Of a DNA stretch of 64,000 nt, positions 1 to 9,989 are shown in pieces. The stretch comes from Dactylorhiza incarnata. Taxonomy: Eukaryota; Streptophyta; Magnoliopsida; Asparagales; Orchidaceae. Position numbers and translations under genes: made by a program. The DNA lies in assembly GCA_033032865.1 (NCBI GenBank), contig JAWHQI010000004.1, forward strand, positions 20,566,001-20,630,000, read 5' to 3'. The notes beneath the pieces were generated by a model. The model was not told where the DNA came from and did not search any database. It worked only from the letters and a program-made list of their open reading frames with translations. How positions within the stretch are numbered: the first letter of the stretch is position 1; every line of letters starts with the position of its first letter.

Positions 1-554
1 GACCACGCGGGTAGGGATCCGGTCACCGGCTCACCGGAGGTGACGACATCGACCCAGAACCTATAAATAGGACCCTCGACCATGAACAAAGGACATGCAA
101 GTGGGGGGACAAAACCGACGGCTAGAAACAGTCAGACCGCACCAAGCTGCGACCTGTCCGGGCGACTTATCCGTGCGACCTGTCCGGGCAACCTGTCCGG
201 GCGACCTCTGCGAACAGGCAAGGCGGCCTCGGCGACTAGTCCGGGCGACCTCGACAAACAGCCCGCGCGGCTTACTCTTTTCTTACCCGCAACTCTCCTG
301 TATTTTCTCTTGTTTCCATGTACTAAGCATAACAAGCTGTAATACAGATTATTAAATAATGGGAAAGCCTGTCGCAGGAGTGGCATTTGCCGCGGCGGGC
401 GAAGTCTGGCCTCGCCGCAAGCTAGCGGTCCTCTCTTCTTCTCTCTCACTCAGCTCTTCATTTGCGACTCAAGTAACCAGCTGCTCGACCACTTCCCCCT
501 CTCATTCCTCTAGGATTGAGTGTCGAGGGCGTGGGGACGATTTTGGATTCAACA
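1..554 (+). mobile_element. 3' part of a Tat-type LTR, cut by the window edge
   Basis: This stretch ends in ATTCAACA at 554, the same kind of end as the other Tat LTRs here (GACTCAACA). Its block at 361-412 (AAAGCCTGTCGCAGGAG and onward) matches the conserved block upstream of the end of those LTRs. A TATA-like CTATAAATAG lies at 61-70. Between about 145 and 260 a short motif around GCGACCTGTCCGG recurs four or five times. It is more diverged from the other Tat LTRs than they are from each other, so it is a related subfamily. The open frames at 82-700 are LTR sequence and not genes. Confidence 0.75.
61..70 (+). promoter_or_regulatory. TATA box of the LTR promoter
   Basis: CTATAAATAG stands in the same LTR context as the TATA boxes at 694-704 and 10450-10460. 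It is the likely core promoter of this LTR; activity is inferred. Confidence 0.5.
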
Positions 555-963
555 AGATAGACCGCAAGCGCAAGCCGCCAAGCCGCGCAGCTTCATTCTT
601 TCCTCCCTTCTGTATCCCGTCACTGCCTGACCGATTATCCTGTACCCGGGCAGGCGGTTATTTTATCCCTGCCCATTCGGGCAGGCCCCCGAGCCTATAA
701 ATATTGGGCGGCGACGTTCCCAAGGCACGCACACTCAAATCCAGGAGCTCGTTTGTCTGAGCTGCGGTCTCGAGTTTCCCGTCTTGCGGATTGTCTGACC
801 GGCCGGCTTCTGCTTTCCTGCACTTGTAACCCGCTGTAACCGCTTCTTCTTAATCAAAGGAAAGCCCGTCACAGGAGTGGCATTCGCCGTGACGGGCGAA
901 GTCTTGCCTTGACCGCTGCCAGCAGTCTTAATTTTCTTACCTAAAAAGTTGACGGCAGCCCGC
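555..963 (+). mobile_element. Tat-A 5' LTR, first part (left end truncated)
   Basis: From AGACCGCAAGCGCAAGCC near 560 onward this matches 10315-10720 of the complete Tat-A LTR at high identity. It lacks the first ~500 bp of that LTR and abuts the previous LTR end at 554 directly. A TATA-like CTATAAATATT is at 694-704, with the palindrome CCTGCCC-ATT-CGGGCAGG just upstream at about 668-685. The LTR is interrupted at 963 by the Athila-like element and resumes at 8911. Confidence 0.8.
694..704 (+). promoter_or_regulatory. TATA box of the Tat-A 5' LTR
   Basis: CTATAAATATT lies about 10 bp downstream of a CCTGCCC/GGGCAGG inverted repeat, the arrangement seen in the other Tat LTRs. Confidence 0.5.
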
Positions 964-2382
964 TGATGCGATATTTCGGCAAGTGCAACGGTCGCGCAAG
1001 TAATAAAGTTTGGGAATTGGATCCCCGAGTGTCGGTCTCTTGACGAATGCAGGTTGGGTGAACGAATCGTGTTGTGTGACTATTGTTACACAAGCGTAAA
1101 CAAACACACAAAAAAGGGGGGTTTTGGTTGGGTTTTCCTACTCTTAACAACAATGAAGGAAATGTGGGTCGAAAGCACCGCTTCGCAAGGCGAGATGGAT
1201 GCAACGGCCGCGATGCCGTGCTTCGTGAGGCGGATGGAGCGTGCTCTAGTGCGGGAAGGCCAGGGTTGCAAACACCTCTTCACAAACGCCGTTAGCTCTT
1301 GCTAACGCCGATCGAACACCTTGAGTGCGTGAGTGAGTGAGTGGAGGCAAAGCGATTCACAAGCAAGTAATGATGAAAAGAGAAGAAACATTCATTTCAT
1401 TTAAACCAAACATCATGATATTCAAGTTTAAAAGATTCAAAGATTACAACGAAGGAGAGAGGAAAGAGATAACCAGTGGATAAAGACTAGCGACCATTCA
1501 CGGTCGGAATGGTAGTTTGTCAAGCTACCTCCGGGCTCGGGCGGACTGTGCTTCCGGTGTAGAGAAACAATCACGATCTCTCTACGTGGTTCCATCGTCT
1601 TCTACCTCAGGATTCCTCTTCTTCTTACCGGACTAGAGTGGACAAACTGCTGCTTGATGGCTTGCGGATGGTGGAGAATGCTCCCGGACAATGGAGAAAT
1701 GCTTGGAATGGTTGGAGAGGACTTCCCCTTGCGTAGGAGATGAAGTGGAGGTGTCCAGGGATGGAAATCGCCCGCGTACGGACTGCCAATCGCGCTCCCG
1801 GCGGCTCTATCCCGCCCTAAAATCGGAACAGGCAATATATAGGCGCTGGACTGAATACTGCGCACGGTCATTAGCGCACGACCAGTGGTCATGCGCACTG
1901 GAATTCTGCGATCGTGCGCGCTGCCTGGGCGGAGCATGAAATGAAAGAAATTTATAAAATACATGTTCGCACGACCAGTAACGCACGACCAGTGGTCGTG
2001 CGCACTATCGTAAATGGTCGTGCGATAAGCCAGACAGAACTCATAAAATGGGCGTTAAGTGCGCACGATCAGTGGCGCACGACCAGTGGTCGTGCGCTAT
2101 AGAGCCAGTGATCGTGCGCAGTGTTCCTGTACAGAATTGTACCGGGAACACCTGCACGACTCCTGTTCCAGCATACAACACCTGTCTATCCACTGAAGGT
2201 GGCACTTAACACTGCATGAAAACTAGTAACGAAGATGAACAAGAAATAACACCAAAACGGGCCTAGAAGTGCACTTAGCATGGAGTATTAAATAGGAATG
2301 AAAACATGTCTAAAGTGAAGTGCAAAGACTAGAAAATCAGCCCAGATGAGTCCAAAAATGTGTATATAATTGGGACTCATCA
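964..2382 (-). repeat. 3' LTR of the Athila-like element
   Basis: This 1,419-bp LTR has TGATG...CATCA ends and is the near-identical partner of 7483-8910. It contains a short GTGA microsatellite near 1329-1345. A cluster of palindromic CGCACGACCA motifs lies at 1870-2125, described separately. Small open frames in it, such as 1602-1964, are not genes. Confidence 0.92.
1870..2125. repeat. palindromic CGCACGAYCA cluster in the Athila-like LTR
   Basis: GCGCACGACCA, one G, then TGGTCGTGCGC forms a perfect 23-bp palindrome at 2075-2097. A 21-bp version lies at 1982-2002 and a near-perfect one at about 1874-1896. Single arms occur between them. The same cluster is in the partner LTR (perfect copy at 8603-8625), and a related cluster is in the unrelated Tekay-like LTRs. 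Confidence 0.85.
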
Positions 2383-2395
2383 CACCCCCAGACTT
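2383..2395 (-). other. polypurine tract of the Athila-like element
   Basis: On the minus strand AAGTCTGGGGGTG directly precedes the 3' LTR. This is the expected place for the plus-strand primer of reverse transcription and the G-rich form usual in Athila-type elements. Confidence 0.85.
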
Positions 2396-2900
2396 ACCTG
2401 TTTGCGCGTCCCGAGCAAACGAATTCGGCGGAGTGTGAAAATGGTGGTTAACAAAGAAAATTACACAAAGGGGTACAATGCGAAGTAACAAAAGCATGCA
2501 AATAGAAATTTAGTAAAAAGAGATTCTAACTATGCTAACTAATTTACGAAAGTATTAGAGCATAAGTAGAGATTTAGTTATACTCAGTTGGTGAATTATG
2601 AAGAATTCGAACGATCATGCCCGGTGTGAAAGTAACAAGACACTAAGGCGGGTGTTGCACACGGTCGGGGTTTAGGAATAACTCCGCTGAAATCCATCAA
2701 CGTCGTGAACCATACGCTCGCCCGGTCACACTCTCTCCACGGCGTTAGCAAACTCACAAGTCAAATTAATAGAGCTTTTAGGATTATATTGGGGCTTAGG
2801 TTGCGGTATGATATTCAAATTTAAACATGATGGCTACGCAACCCAAGTGAGCTAACGGAACGCTGCACCACACAAAACCAAAAACAATGCTCGTGTGACA

Positions 2901-2913
2901 CACCCCCAGAATT
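2901..2913 (-). other. second polypurine-tract-like sequence
   Basis: The minus strand reads AATTCTGGGGGTG, 12 of 13 bases the same as the terminal tract at 2383-2395 and about 518 bp internal to it. No LTR follows it. It may be an extra priming site or a relic of a duplicated end. Confidence 0.55.
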
Positions 2914-3806
2914 ATCATGAAAACTAGGTGTGCAAACGGCCTACTTCACAATTACCAACAGATTTTATCTTTAGCTCGGAAGGATTTCTTTACGACATAT
3001 TTCTTTTTCAGATTTTTTCTTTTAACAACATACTTTTCTTCTTTCACTTATCCTCCGGTTGGTGCAAATTCAGCAAAATAAAACGTGTTTTTCTTCATCA
3101 CATCACAAAGATTTCAAAAATCACACCAAATCAAGAACATGAGTGCAGATAAACATCTATTTGGTTGCGAAAGTGGGCAAAGCTTCAGGCCTTGGTGAAT
3201 GGAGGAGGAGCTGAACAAAAGAGTGGTAGGCACAATTTTGGCTTGCAAGAGTGAGCGAAAAGGACATGGAACGACAAGGCTCAAACTAGCCAAAAGGTGG
3301 CCTACATCACGTTTAACTCGACGAGTCGCTCTCGCCCATGCTTCGAGAGTCGCTTGGGGAAAGTTCTTAGCCCACGAGAAAGGTAAACCTTCCTCCCGAC
3401 TCGAGCAACACAAGACTAGTGCTCGTACACACACAACACTGGGTTATCGTCAATTTCGTTCACATTCACCATTTGAGTATAACAAATCTAAATTTACGCA
3501 AAAATACTAAACATAAATTAGATGCATAGAGACAATCTAGTTCTACTCAAATTCTACTGCAGCATGCGGGTGCGACTAGAACACTGCTCGAGTCAACATC
3601 ACACTCCAAATAGTAATTCCTAAGCTAACGTCCTATTTCACATTCCTAACCAAAATAATTTACTTGGAAACAACACAAATAGAAAAGCGCGCGCTCATGT
3701 GGGTGAAGTGGTTCATGAAGCGTGGAATAATGATGATGGCAATGAAAAATATAAGCAAATTTCTAGCATGCGGTGCAACTCGTACGCATAGTGGATAACA
3801 CATGCT

Positions 3807-3819
3807 CTCCCCCAGACTT
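3807..3819 (-). other. third polypurine-tract-like sequence
   Basis: The minus strand reads AAGTCTGGGGGAG, 12 of 13 bases the same as the terminal tract, about 1.4 kb internal to the 3' LTR. It could act as a central polypurine tract. Its use is not shown by the sequence. Confidence 0.55.
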
Positions 3820-4486
3820 AATCTACACATTACATCACAAAATTGAAAGCTAGGAGGGAGAAGTGTTACCCAATGCTCAGAATTGAGCATACCGGAGGAT
3901 TGGCGTTAATTTCGTGCACAATCCGCAGCATCCGCCAACACGAAGTACAAATCACACCTGCAAATGGTACAACTAAAAGCAGCAAAAATAGATAAAAAAC
4001 TGAATTGAAACAAGTTAGAAAAACAAAAACAGCAAGTCTGGGTTGTCACCCATGGAGGTGAACCAGTTCCTGCGAATAAGATTAAGCAAATGCGCACATA
4101 ACAGAAGGGACGAAATATGAAAACAAAATTCACAAAACGATGCCCAGATGAGCATCCAGAATCAAAGTGTTATTATTACAACAAAATAAAGTAAGCTCAT
4201 ACGACTCGAAGAGACATTAAAAAAAACAGCAACAAGAACAAGATAAGACTGAGATTGGCCTGCACACGGGGTGGACAAATCACTCATCGTCGCTGTCACT
4301 ATCTAAAACAACGACGGACGGCGGAGGTCTGGATGAAGATGCGGCACGGCCAGGAGGTGGGGGAATATTCAGTCCTCCCCGCAAGGCTTGCTGATACACG
4401 AAGTCCGTCAGCCAATACTGGTTCACTTCCAAGTCAGAAAGGCGCTGGTTGAAGCTTGGGACCTCCGGTGCTCGTGAAGAACTACC

Positions 4487-5554
4487 TTACTCCTTGTGTT
4501 TCCGCTCCGGCTTGGATGACTGACGCCGCGGCTGCGGGAGGGCTATCTCTCGGTGAGTGGTCGGCGGCTCAGCCGGCTCTCCGTGCTCCTCATCAACTTG
4601 CCTCTCCCTAGGCGCATCACCTGGCATCACGACCACAAAACGCCTGCTACTCTTCTTCCCCACAACCCGCAGTAAATGAAAGCTCACCATGGTGGCCTTG
4701 GTGATGAAGGAGGGTGCAGTTACCTGCACCATCGGAGGCAGCTGACTCCAAACCCCCAATCCCTTAGCAATGCGAGTAATATAATATGCACCACCAATGG
4801 CACCAGTGAGACCGTAGGTGTCCTCGTGATGGAGGAAGAGAGCGAGCAAGTAGCCCAGATGCAAGGGCAGCCGGAATTCCATACTATATAAGCAGGTCAA
4901 ATCTTGCCACCCCACGACATTCTGACTGAGAGCTCGGGCGACAAGAGAATGACTAGGAACATGCTGCAGGTATCAGAGAGCAGGCGCGACAATCCAGGTA
5001 AATTTGCTCTTCCTGGCAACATACTCTTCGTCACGACCTGTGAGGGCACACCACGCAGCACGCGGGGTGACGTCGTCAGGGAAGGAGATACTCGTACTCG
5101 AAAAATTAATCGCCGCAGCCTCCTACTCAGTGTAAAAACCTACGCTCACAGCCAACTCCGCCAGAGAAAGAGTGAAGACTCTCCCCATCATTCGGAAAGA
5201 ACATTTTCCTGGACGTAGGCCGCAGGGCAGCAACTCCCACACGAACGTTGCGAGAAACTCCAATGTTAGCTCCCGGTAGCCGAGGTCATCACACTCAAAC
5301 ACCCTGCTACAGTGATCAAATGAATAACGAAGGCGGACGGCCTCCCCCAACTCGCCATTGTCGCCGATAGAATTAAGCTCGTTCCAATCGACTAAACGTT
5401 GGGACAGAAATGGCTTCTCCTTCAGTGAGTTGTATCGCCGTGTGTGCGAATCCTTAGAAAAGGTGGCCATTCGAGCAAGGATCTGAGCTGGAGAGGCAGA
5501 GGGACGGCCAGAGCGGTGGTAGGACTTGGCGAAATGGCGAGTACTGGAACTCAT
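4487..5554 (-). pseudogene. Athila-type ORF (Athila ORF-1-like), one internal stop
   Basis: One frame runs from 5554 to 4487 (about 355 codons) and is broken only by a TAG at 5123-5125. The N-terminal part contains YRELTLEFLATF and, further on, FTLSLAELAVSVGFYTE. These resemble the conserved core of the Athila ORF-1 family, a protein of unknown role typical of Athila elements. The second part contains LHLGYLLALFLHHEDTYGL and GGAYYITRIAKGLG, also as in that family, then a basic, proline-rich tail. It lies on the element's coding strand downstream of where pol should be. The single nonsense codon suggests recent decay. Family assignment is from memory of motifs; a profile search would settle it. 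Confidence 0.65.
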
Positions 5555-6033
5555 GGTGGGATTAGGGTAAGGGAAGGAGGAAGAACCGAAATGGGCTCAC
5601 TGGAGGGAGGGAGGACGCACGATCAGCGAGCACCCAGCGGAAACGGCGCACGAATAGTAGCGAGAGGACGACGGGAGTGAAGACCTAGGATGCGCACACA
5701 GGGCTCGGGCGAACCATTTTTTATAAAGAAACTGGGCCGATCGCACGATCAATGATCGTGCGCAATAAATAATGCGCACGACCATCGATCGTGCGCGAAG
5801 GAAATTTTCTGGCGTCCAACTTCTTCATGAAAACTGAATCCACCGCACCTTATGAGCGTTCCAGGGTCCACCGCGCATGAGGGGCCAAACGCAGCCGTAA
5901 TAAAAACTAATTTACAGAAAGAAAATAGGGTAGAAAGGAGAACAATGCAAATACGAAGAAAAAGATTAATCCTAGATAACTGTTGGGCTACATGTCCCCC
6001 CAACGGGACTTATTTAAGCGTTTTAGATGTATA
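5555..6033 (-). other. spacer with CGCACGATCA palindromes at the pol deletion
   Basis: This is where pol would lie in a full element, and nothing of it remains. On the plus strand 5736-5800 contains two near-palindromes: CGCACGATCA with TGATCGTGCGC, and GCGCACGACCA with CGATCGTGCGC. They are related to the motif in the LTRs. Confidence 0.5.
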
Positions 6034-7268
6034 TTAACTGATAGGCTTATGATAGTGAAAATGAACAGGTAACTGTTCTAATACGCGTGTCGGTAGCGGG
6101 TACCGATATGGCGACAGAACAGTTACTCCTCTACACAAATGATAATACCTACTTAACGCAGGTAGAGGAAACAGAAGATAAGAAGAGAGGGGGGTATCCT
6201 CACTCAACTCACCAAACACATCCTTGCCTAGCAAGGTGTCGTCAACAGGGGGACAGCAGGAGGCGAAGGCAATGAGTGGGGCTTCCTCAACGGAGGGGGA
6301 ATAATCCTCCTCACATGAAAGGATGCTCTCATCATTGACTTGAGCAAAAAGCTCCAAGTCCTCCTGAAGTACCTGTGAAGATTCAACCTGCACAGACTCC
6401 GATGAAGGAAGGGGATCAAGAAATAAAGAAGACGAAGAACATAAATAAACATCAATCGGGGGAGTGATCCCGGTCTCGCTCCCCTCAGGTTGGGAAAGTA
6501 AAATAATGTTTGCATTGTCATCAATGCTACAAGAATTGGTGGGATCAATGGTGGCCAGGCTTAGGATTTGGACTTCCTCCACCGGTGCTGTGGAAAACTC
6601 CTCTTCACCTAGAAGGTTGTCCTCCTCCGTAGGAGTAGGCACAATACTCAGATCAACCGCCTCATCCTGTGACGCATCATCGACAATGTCGTCAGTGACG
6701 AATGCAGTATGCACAACAGGGGGAAGAATAGTGCTCGGATAAAAGTCGAGCACCGATTCCTCACAACGAATCGAATCCACTAGAGGTGGTGGATGCACAT
6801 GGAGAATAGGCTCAGCAATGTCGGTGCATAGATCAGCCGCACATCTAGTGACCGTATCCATGCCATTCCCTTCAAGATGTGAAGGTGACAAAGACACATA
6901 ACCGGATGTTGAAGGTGTGCCGCCAGAGTTAGGGGTTGGGACGATCCGGATATCCGGCTCGTCATCCTCGTCCAATTGGCGAAAATACTCAGCACAGCCC
7001 TTCAAGACATGATCAGTGCTCCGACAAAACCGGCACTGCCTAGCGGATTCTTTGGCACAGCGGGTGCTGAAGCCGAAAAGAAGTAAGACGGTAAAGGCTC
7101 AGCAGAGTAGCCATAAGACTTACGCGCACCATATGGAGTACCCGACGAAGTCGGTGCTCCATATGCTGGGCTATAAGAATTATGCCTACTATTCTCCGTA
7201 GGGCATTCATCACTAGAGTGGGAGGTAGCTCCACACCAACGACAACGGAAATTAAGATGTGCCCACAT
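6034..7268 (-). pseudogene. gag: gag C-terminal region with two zinc knuckles, frameshifted
   Basis: The minus strand first encodes a CCHC knuckle, CRWCGATSHSSDEC (frame open from 7268), followed by a Tyr/Ser/Pro-rich linker. A second knuckle, CRFCRSTDHVLKGC, lies about 50 residues later but in another frame, which is the frame that continues to 6034. One indel near 7030-7070 therefore separates them. After the second knuckle come about 315 acidic residues rich in Asp, Glu, Ser and Pro with no known domain. The gag matrix/capsid part is missing: only ~190 bp separate the first knuckle from the primer site. Two CCHC knuckles are a nucleic-acid-binding feature of Gag nucleocapsid. Confidence 0.65.
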
Positions 7269-7458
7269 AGTGTGAAGATAATACGATTCAAAATAATAAT
7301 GCTATTGTGCAAAATACTACACCTAACAAAAATTACTAAAGCAACCTAATTAAAACAGGAAAATGGAATAAAAAGAAATAAGACAAAGAAATGCAATTTA
7401 CAAATGGAAGGGCTTCTCTCTCAGGTTCTCCCTTTCCAGAAAACTCACACGACTGTGT
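7269..7458 (-). other. shortened leader of the Athila-like element
   Basis: This short stretch lies between the primer site and the first knuckle and is where a long leader and gag N-terminus should lie. I see no conserved gag motif in it, so a deletion has removed that part. Confidence 0.5.
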
Positions 7459-7476
7459 TCCCCGGCAACGGCGCCA
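7459..7476 (-). other. primer binding site, tRNA-Asp
   Basis: The minus strand reads TGGCGCCGTTGCCGGGGA, an 18-nt exact complement of the 3' end of plant tRNA-Asp(GUC). It starts 6 bp inside the 5' LTR. This primer is characteristic of Athila-type elements and fixes the element's orientation. Confidence 0.92.
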
Positions 7477-7482
7477 AAAACT

Positions 7483-8910
7483 TGATGCGATATTTCGGCA
7501 AGTGCACCGGTCGCGCAAGTAATAAAGTTTGGGAATAGGATCCCCGAGTGTCGGTCTCTTGAGGAATGCAGGTTGGGTGAACGAATCGTGTTGTGTGACT
7601 ATTGTTACACAAGCGTAAACAAACACACACAAAAAAGGGGGGTTTTGGTTGGGTTTTCCTACTCTTAACAACAATGAAGAAAATGCGGGTCGAAAGCACC
7701 GCTTCGCAAGGCTAGATGGATGGAACGGCCGCGATGACGTGCTTCGTGAGGCGTATGAAGCGTGCTCTAGTGCGGGAAGGCGAGGGTTGCAAACACCTCT
7801 TCACAAACGCCGTTAGCTCTTGCTAACGCAGATCGAACACCTTGAGTGCGTGAGTGAGTGAGTGGATGAGTGGAGGCGAAGCGATTCACAAGCAAGTAAT
7901 GATGAAAAGAGAAGAAACATTCATTTCATTTAAACCAAACATCATGATATTCAAGTTTAAAAGATTCAAAGATTACAACGAAGGAGAGATGAAAGAGATA
8001 ACCAATGGATGAAGACTAGCGGCCGTTCACGGCCGGAATGGTAGTTGTCAAGCTACCTCCGGGCTCGGGCGGACTGTGCTTCCGGTGTAGAGAAACTGTC
8101 ACGATCTCTCTACGTGGTTCCGTCGTCTTCTACCTCAGGATTCCTCTTCGTCTTACCGGACTGGAGTGGACAAACAGCTGCTTGAGGGCTTGCGGATGGT
8201 GGAGAATGCTCCCGGACAATGGAGAAATGCTTGGAATGGTTGGAGAGGACTTCCCCTTGCGTAGGAGATGAAGTGGAGGTGTCCAGGGATGGAAATCGCC
8301 CGCGTACGGACTGCCAATCGCGCTCCCGGCGGCTCTATCCCGCCCTAATATCGGAACAGGCAATATATAGGTGCTGGACTGAATACTGCGCACGGTCATT
8401 GGCGCATGACCTGTGGTCATGCGCACTGGAATTCTGCGATCGTGCGCGCTGCCTGGGCGGAGCCTGAAATGAAAGAAATTTATAAAATACATGTTCGCAC
8501 GACCAGTAACGCACGACCAGTGGTCGTGCGCACTATCGTAAATGGTCGTGCGATAAGCAAGACAGAACTCATAAAATGGGCGTTAAGTGCGCACGATCAG
8601 TGGCGCACGACCAGTGGTCGTGCGCTATAGAGCCAGTGATCGTGCGCAGTGTTCTTGTACAGAATTGTACCGGGAACACCTACACGACTCCTGTTCCAGC
8701 ATACAACACCAGTCTAGCCACTGAAGGTGGCACTTAACACTACATGAAAACTAGTAACGAAGATGAACAAGAAATAACACCAAAACGGGCCTAGAAGTGC
8801 ACTTAGCATGGAGTATTAAATAGGAATGAAAACATGTCTAAAGTGAAATGCAAAGACTAGAAAATCGGCCCAGATGAGTCCAAAAATGTGTATATAATTG
8901 GGACTCATCA
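7483..8910 (-). repeat. 5' LTR of the Athila-like element
   Basis: This 1,428-bp LTR has TGATG...CATCA ends. Against 964-2382 it shows about 40 substitutions and a few small indels by eye, including an 8-bp GTGAGTGG-type slip near 7860. The palindrome cluster is at about 8395-8655. Confidence 0.92.
8395..8655. repeat. palindromic CGCACGAYCA cluster, second LTR
   Basis: This is the partner of 1870-2125. The perfect 23-bp palindrome is at 8603-8625, and the first copy near 8402 has decayed. Confidence 0.85.
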
Positions 8911-8951
8911 CCCGCAGCTTCCGATTCCCTTCAGAGGTGCGATTTCGGACT
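8911..8951 (+). mobile_element. Tat-A 5' LTR, last part
   Basis: After the CCCGC duplication the Tat LTR resumes (GCTTCCGATTCCCTTCAGAG, then GGTGCGATTTCGGACT). It stops at GGACT without the final CAACA and runs straight into internal Tat DNA. A deletion has therefore fused the LTR to the antisense-gene region. Confidence 0.8.
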
Positions 8952-9629
8952 TATAGAGATGTTGTGAGCATCGACGGGGACCTGGTCGTTCGACTTGGGA
9001 TAGGGAGTAATTAAACCCTCCGAAACCTCCTTCGCGCGCGACTTGCCCTGCATGCTGTCCGCTCCCGGCTTCCCGGACGCTGCCTTATTCTTGGCCTTTG
9101 GCCTCTTCATCTTCTTCAGAAGCCTGTCCGCCGCGGACTCCTCTTTCTTCCTCTTCTTGATCGACTTCAGGTCGGTTGGCTTTGAGGAATCCGGGCTGTC
9201 CTCGACGTTCACTACCAAGGCTTGCTGGTCGCTCGGTTTGGGAGAGTCAACCGCCTCTCCCCCTTCGTCCCTTATTTTCAGATGGAAAACACCTGAAGGA
9301 GTAACCTCCATTTTGAAAGAGTCGTCTCCATCACCCTTCGGGATGACGGCCTCCGAGTCCGTTTTGTCCGGAGGAGGGGGCGGATTGTTTCCTTTTTCAG
9401 AGAACGCTGGAGGATCAGTTGGGAGCAGGTTCGGGCAACTCGCCTCATTTTTTATTGACAAGCCGATTGTCAGCTCGGGAAGCAGGTCAGATGGTTTACT
9501 CGTGGAAGCAATCGTTATTGTATTATCGGGCCGCCTCTTCTTCTTCTTCTTCTTCTCCTTCGGGAGGTCTCCCTCACGGTCTTTTCCGGGTTTCTGACGA
9601 CCTTCAAGCTGGGCCATTAAATCCACCAT
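8931..9629 (-). pseudogene. aORF1 of Tat-A, N-terminal fragment
   Basis: This is antisense to the Tat-A LTR orientation. The ATG at 9629 (MVDLMAQLEG) aligns with the start of aORF1 in Tat-B (16474). A Lys-rich run KEKKKKKKRR follows. The middle has FKMEVTPSGVFHLKI, matching the MDITPSGEHRLLIKV block of Tat-B. Then comes the basic cluster IKKRKKEESAADRLLKKMK, matching KKKKRKRAETIAEQIARN, and EVSEGLITP, matching EVSEGQVTP. The last residues are read from LTR DNA across the deletion junction near 8952, so the C-terminal half is lost. It lacks the decapeptide coiled coil of Tat-B. Function is unknown; the basic cluster suggests a nuclear location. Confidence 0.7.
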
Positions 9630-9817
9630 CTTTTTCGGGCTGTTCAATCTGAAAGTTCTAATCGCGAGAGGCGAGTAGTGACTCATGATAGCGTTGAAGT
9701 TATGCGAAAATAGAAGCTTCCAGAACATTTATAACCCACAGGGCAAGATCGGCGCAGTTTCCGGCTAGAACTAATATTTTCGAAATCCTTTCAGAATTTG
9801 AAAATATGCGGGGATTA
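8952..9817 (+). mobile_element. Tat-A internal remnant
   Basis: Only aORF1 and its upstream region remain. Gag, pol and aORF2 are gone. The sequence just before the 3' LTR (AAAATATGCGGGGATTA) is the same as next to the Tat-B 3' LTR at 16279-16296, which identifies the true inner boundary. Confidence 0.75.
9726..9738 (-). promoter_or_regulatory. TATA box of aORF1 (Tat-A)
   Basis: On the minus strand GGGTTATAAATGT lies ~100 bp upstream of the aORF1 ATG. The alignable position in Tat-B carries TATATAAGG (16361-16369). A TATA box kept in two diverged copies supports a dedicated antisense promoter. Confidence 0.6.
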
Positions 9818-9989
9818 TGTTTACCCAGAAGACCGCTTCCGAATAACATTACTCACAGACCGGGTGATCTGCAGATACAAGTCGCCCGATTCAGGGTTGT
9901 ACAATGTCCATCAGAATCAATCCACACATACCGGACGGTCTGAGCATTCAGGTCGCCTCCGAAGATTGAAGGTCACCAAGGCCCAAGTC

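Larger units (their letters stand above)
2396..4486 (-). other. non-coding 3' region of the Athila-like element
   Basis: This 2.1-kb stretch has no credible gene; the open frames are short and lack recognisable domains. Two further PPT-like tracts lie in it at 2901-2913 and 3807-3819. Parts around 2550-2720 and 3490-3640 look like diverged copies of each other. In Athila elements a long non-coding stretch commonly separates the last ORF from the 3' LTR. Confidence 0.6.
964..8910 (-). mobile_element. Athila-like Ty3/gypsy element, complete ends, pol deleted
   Basis: Two near-identical LTRs (964-2382 and 7483-8910) begin TGATG and end CATCA. They are flanked by the 5-bp target duplication CCCGC at 959-963 and 8911-8915. 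Inside the right LTR on the minus strand is a primer site matching tRNA-Asp, and next to the left LTR is a polypurine tract, so the element reads right to left. The internal region carries two gag zinc knuckles, an acidic gag tail and an Athila-type ORF, but no protease, reverse transcriptase, RNase H or integrase. By eye the LTRs differ at roughly 3% of sites. It is a defective or non-autonomous copy inserted in the Tat-A 5' LTR. Confidence 0.9.

Noticed and set aside
7459..7476. Fragment of a tRNA-Asp gene
   Set aside because: Only the 18-nt 3' complement is present and it sits at the LTR edge, so it is a primer site.
9043..9597. 184-residue plus-strand frame opposite aORF1 of Tat-A
   Set aside because: It is the mirror of the Lys/Ser-rich aORF1 frame. 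The aORF1 frame, not this one, is conserved in Tat-B and Tat-C.
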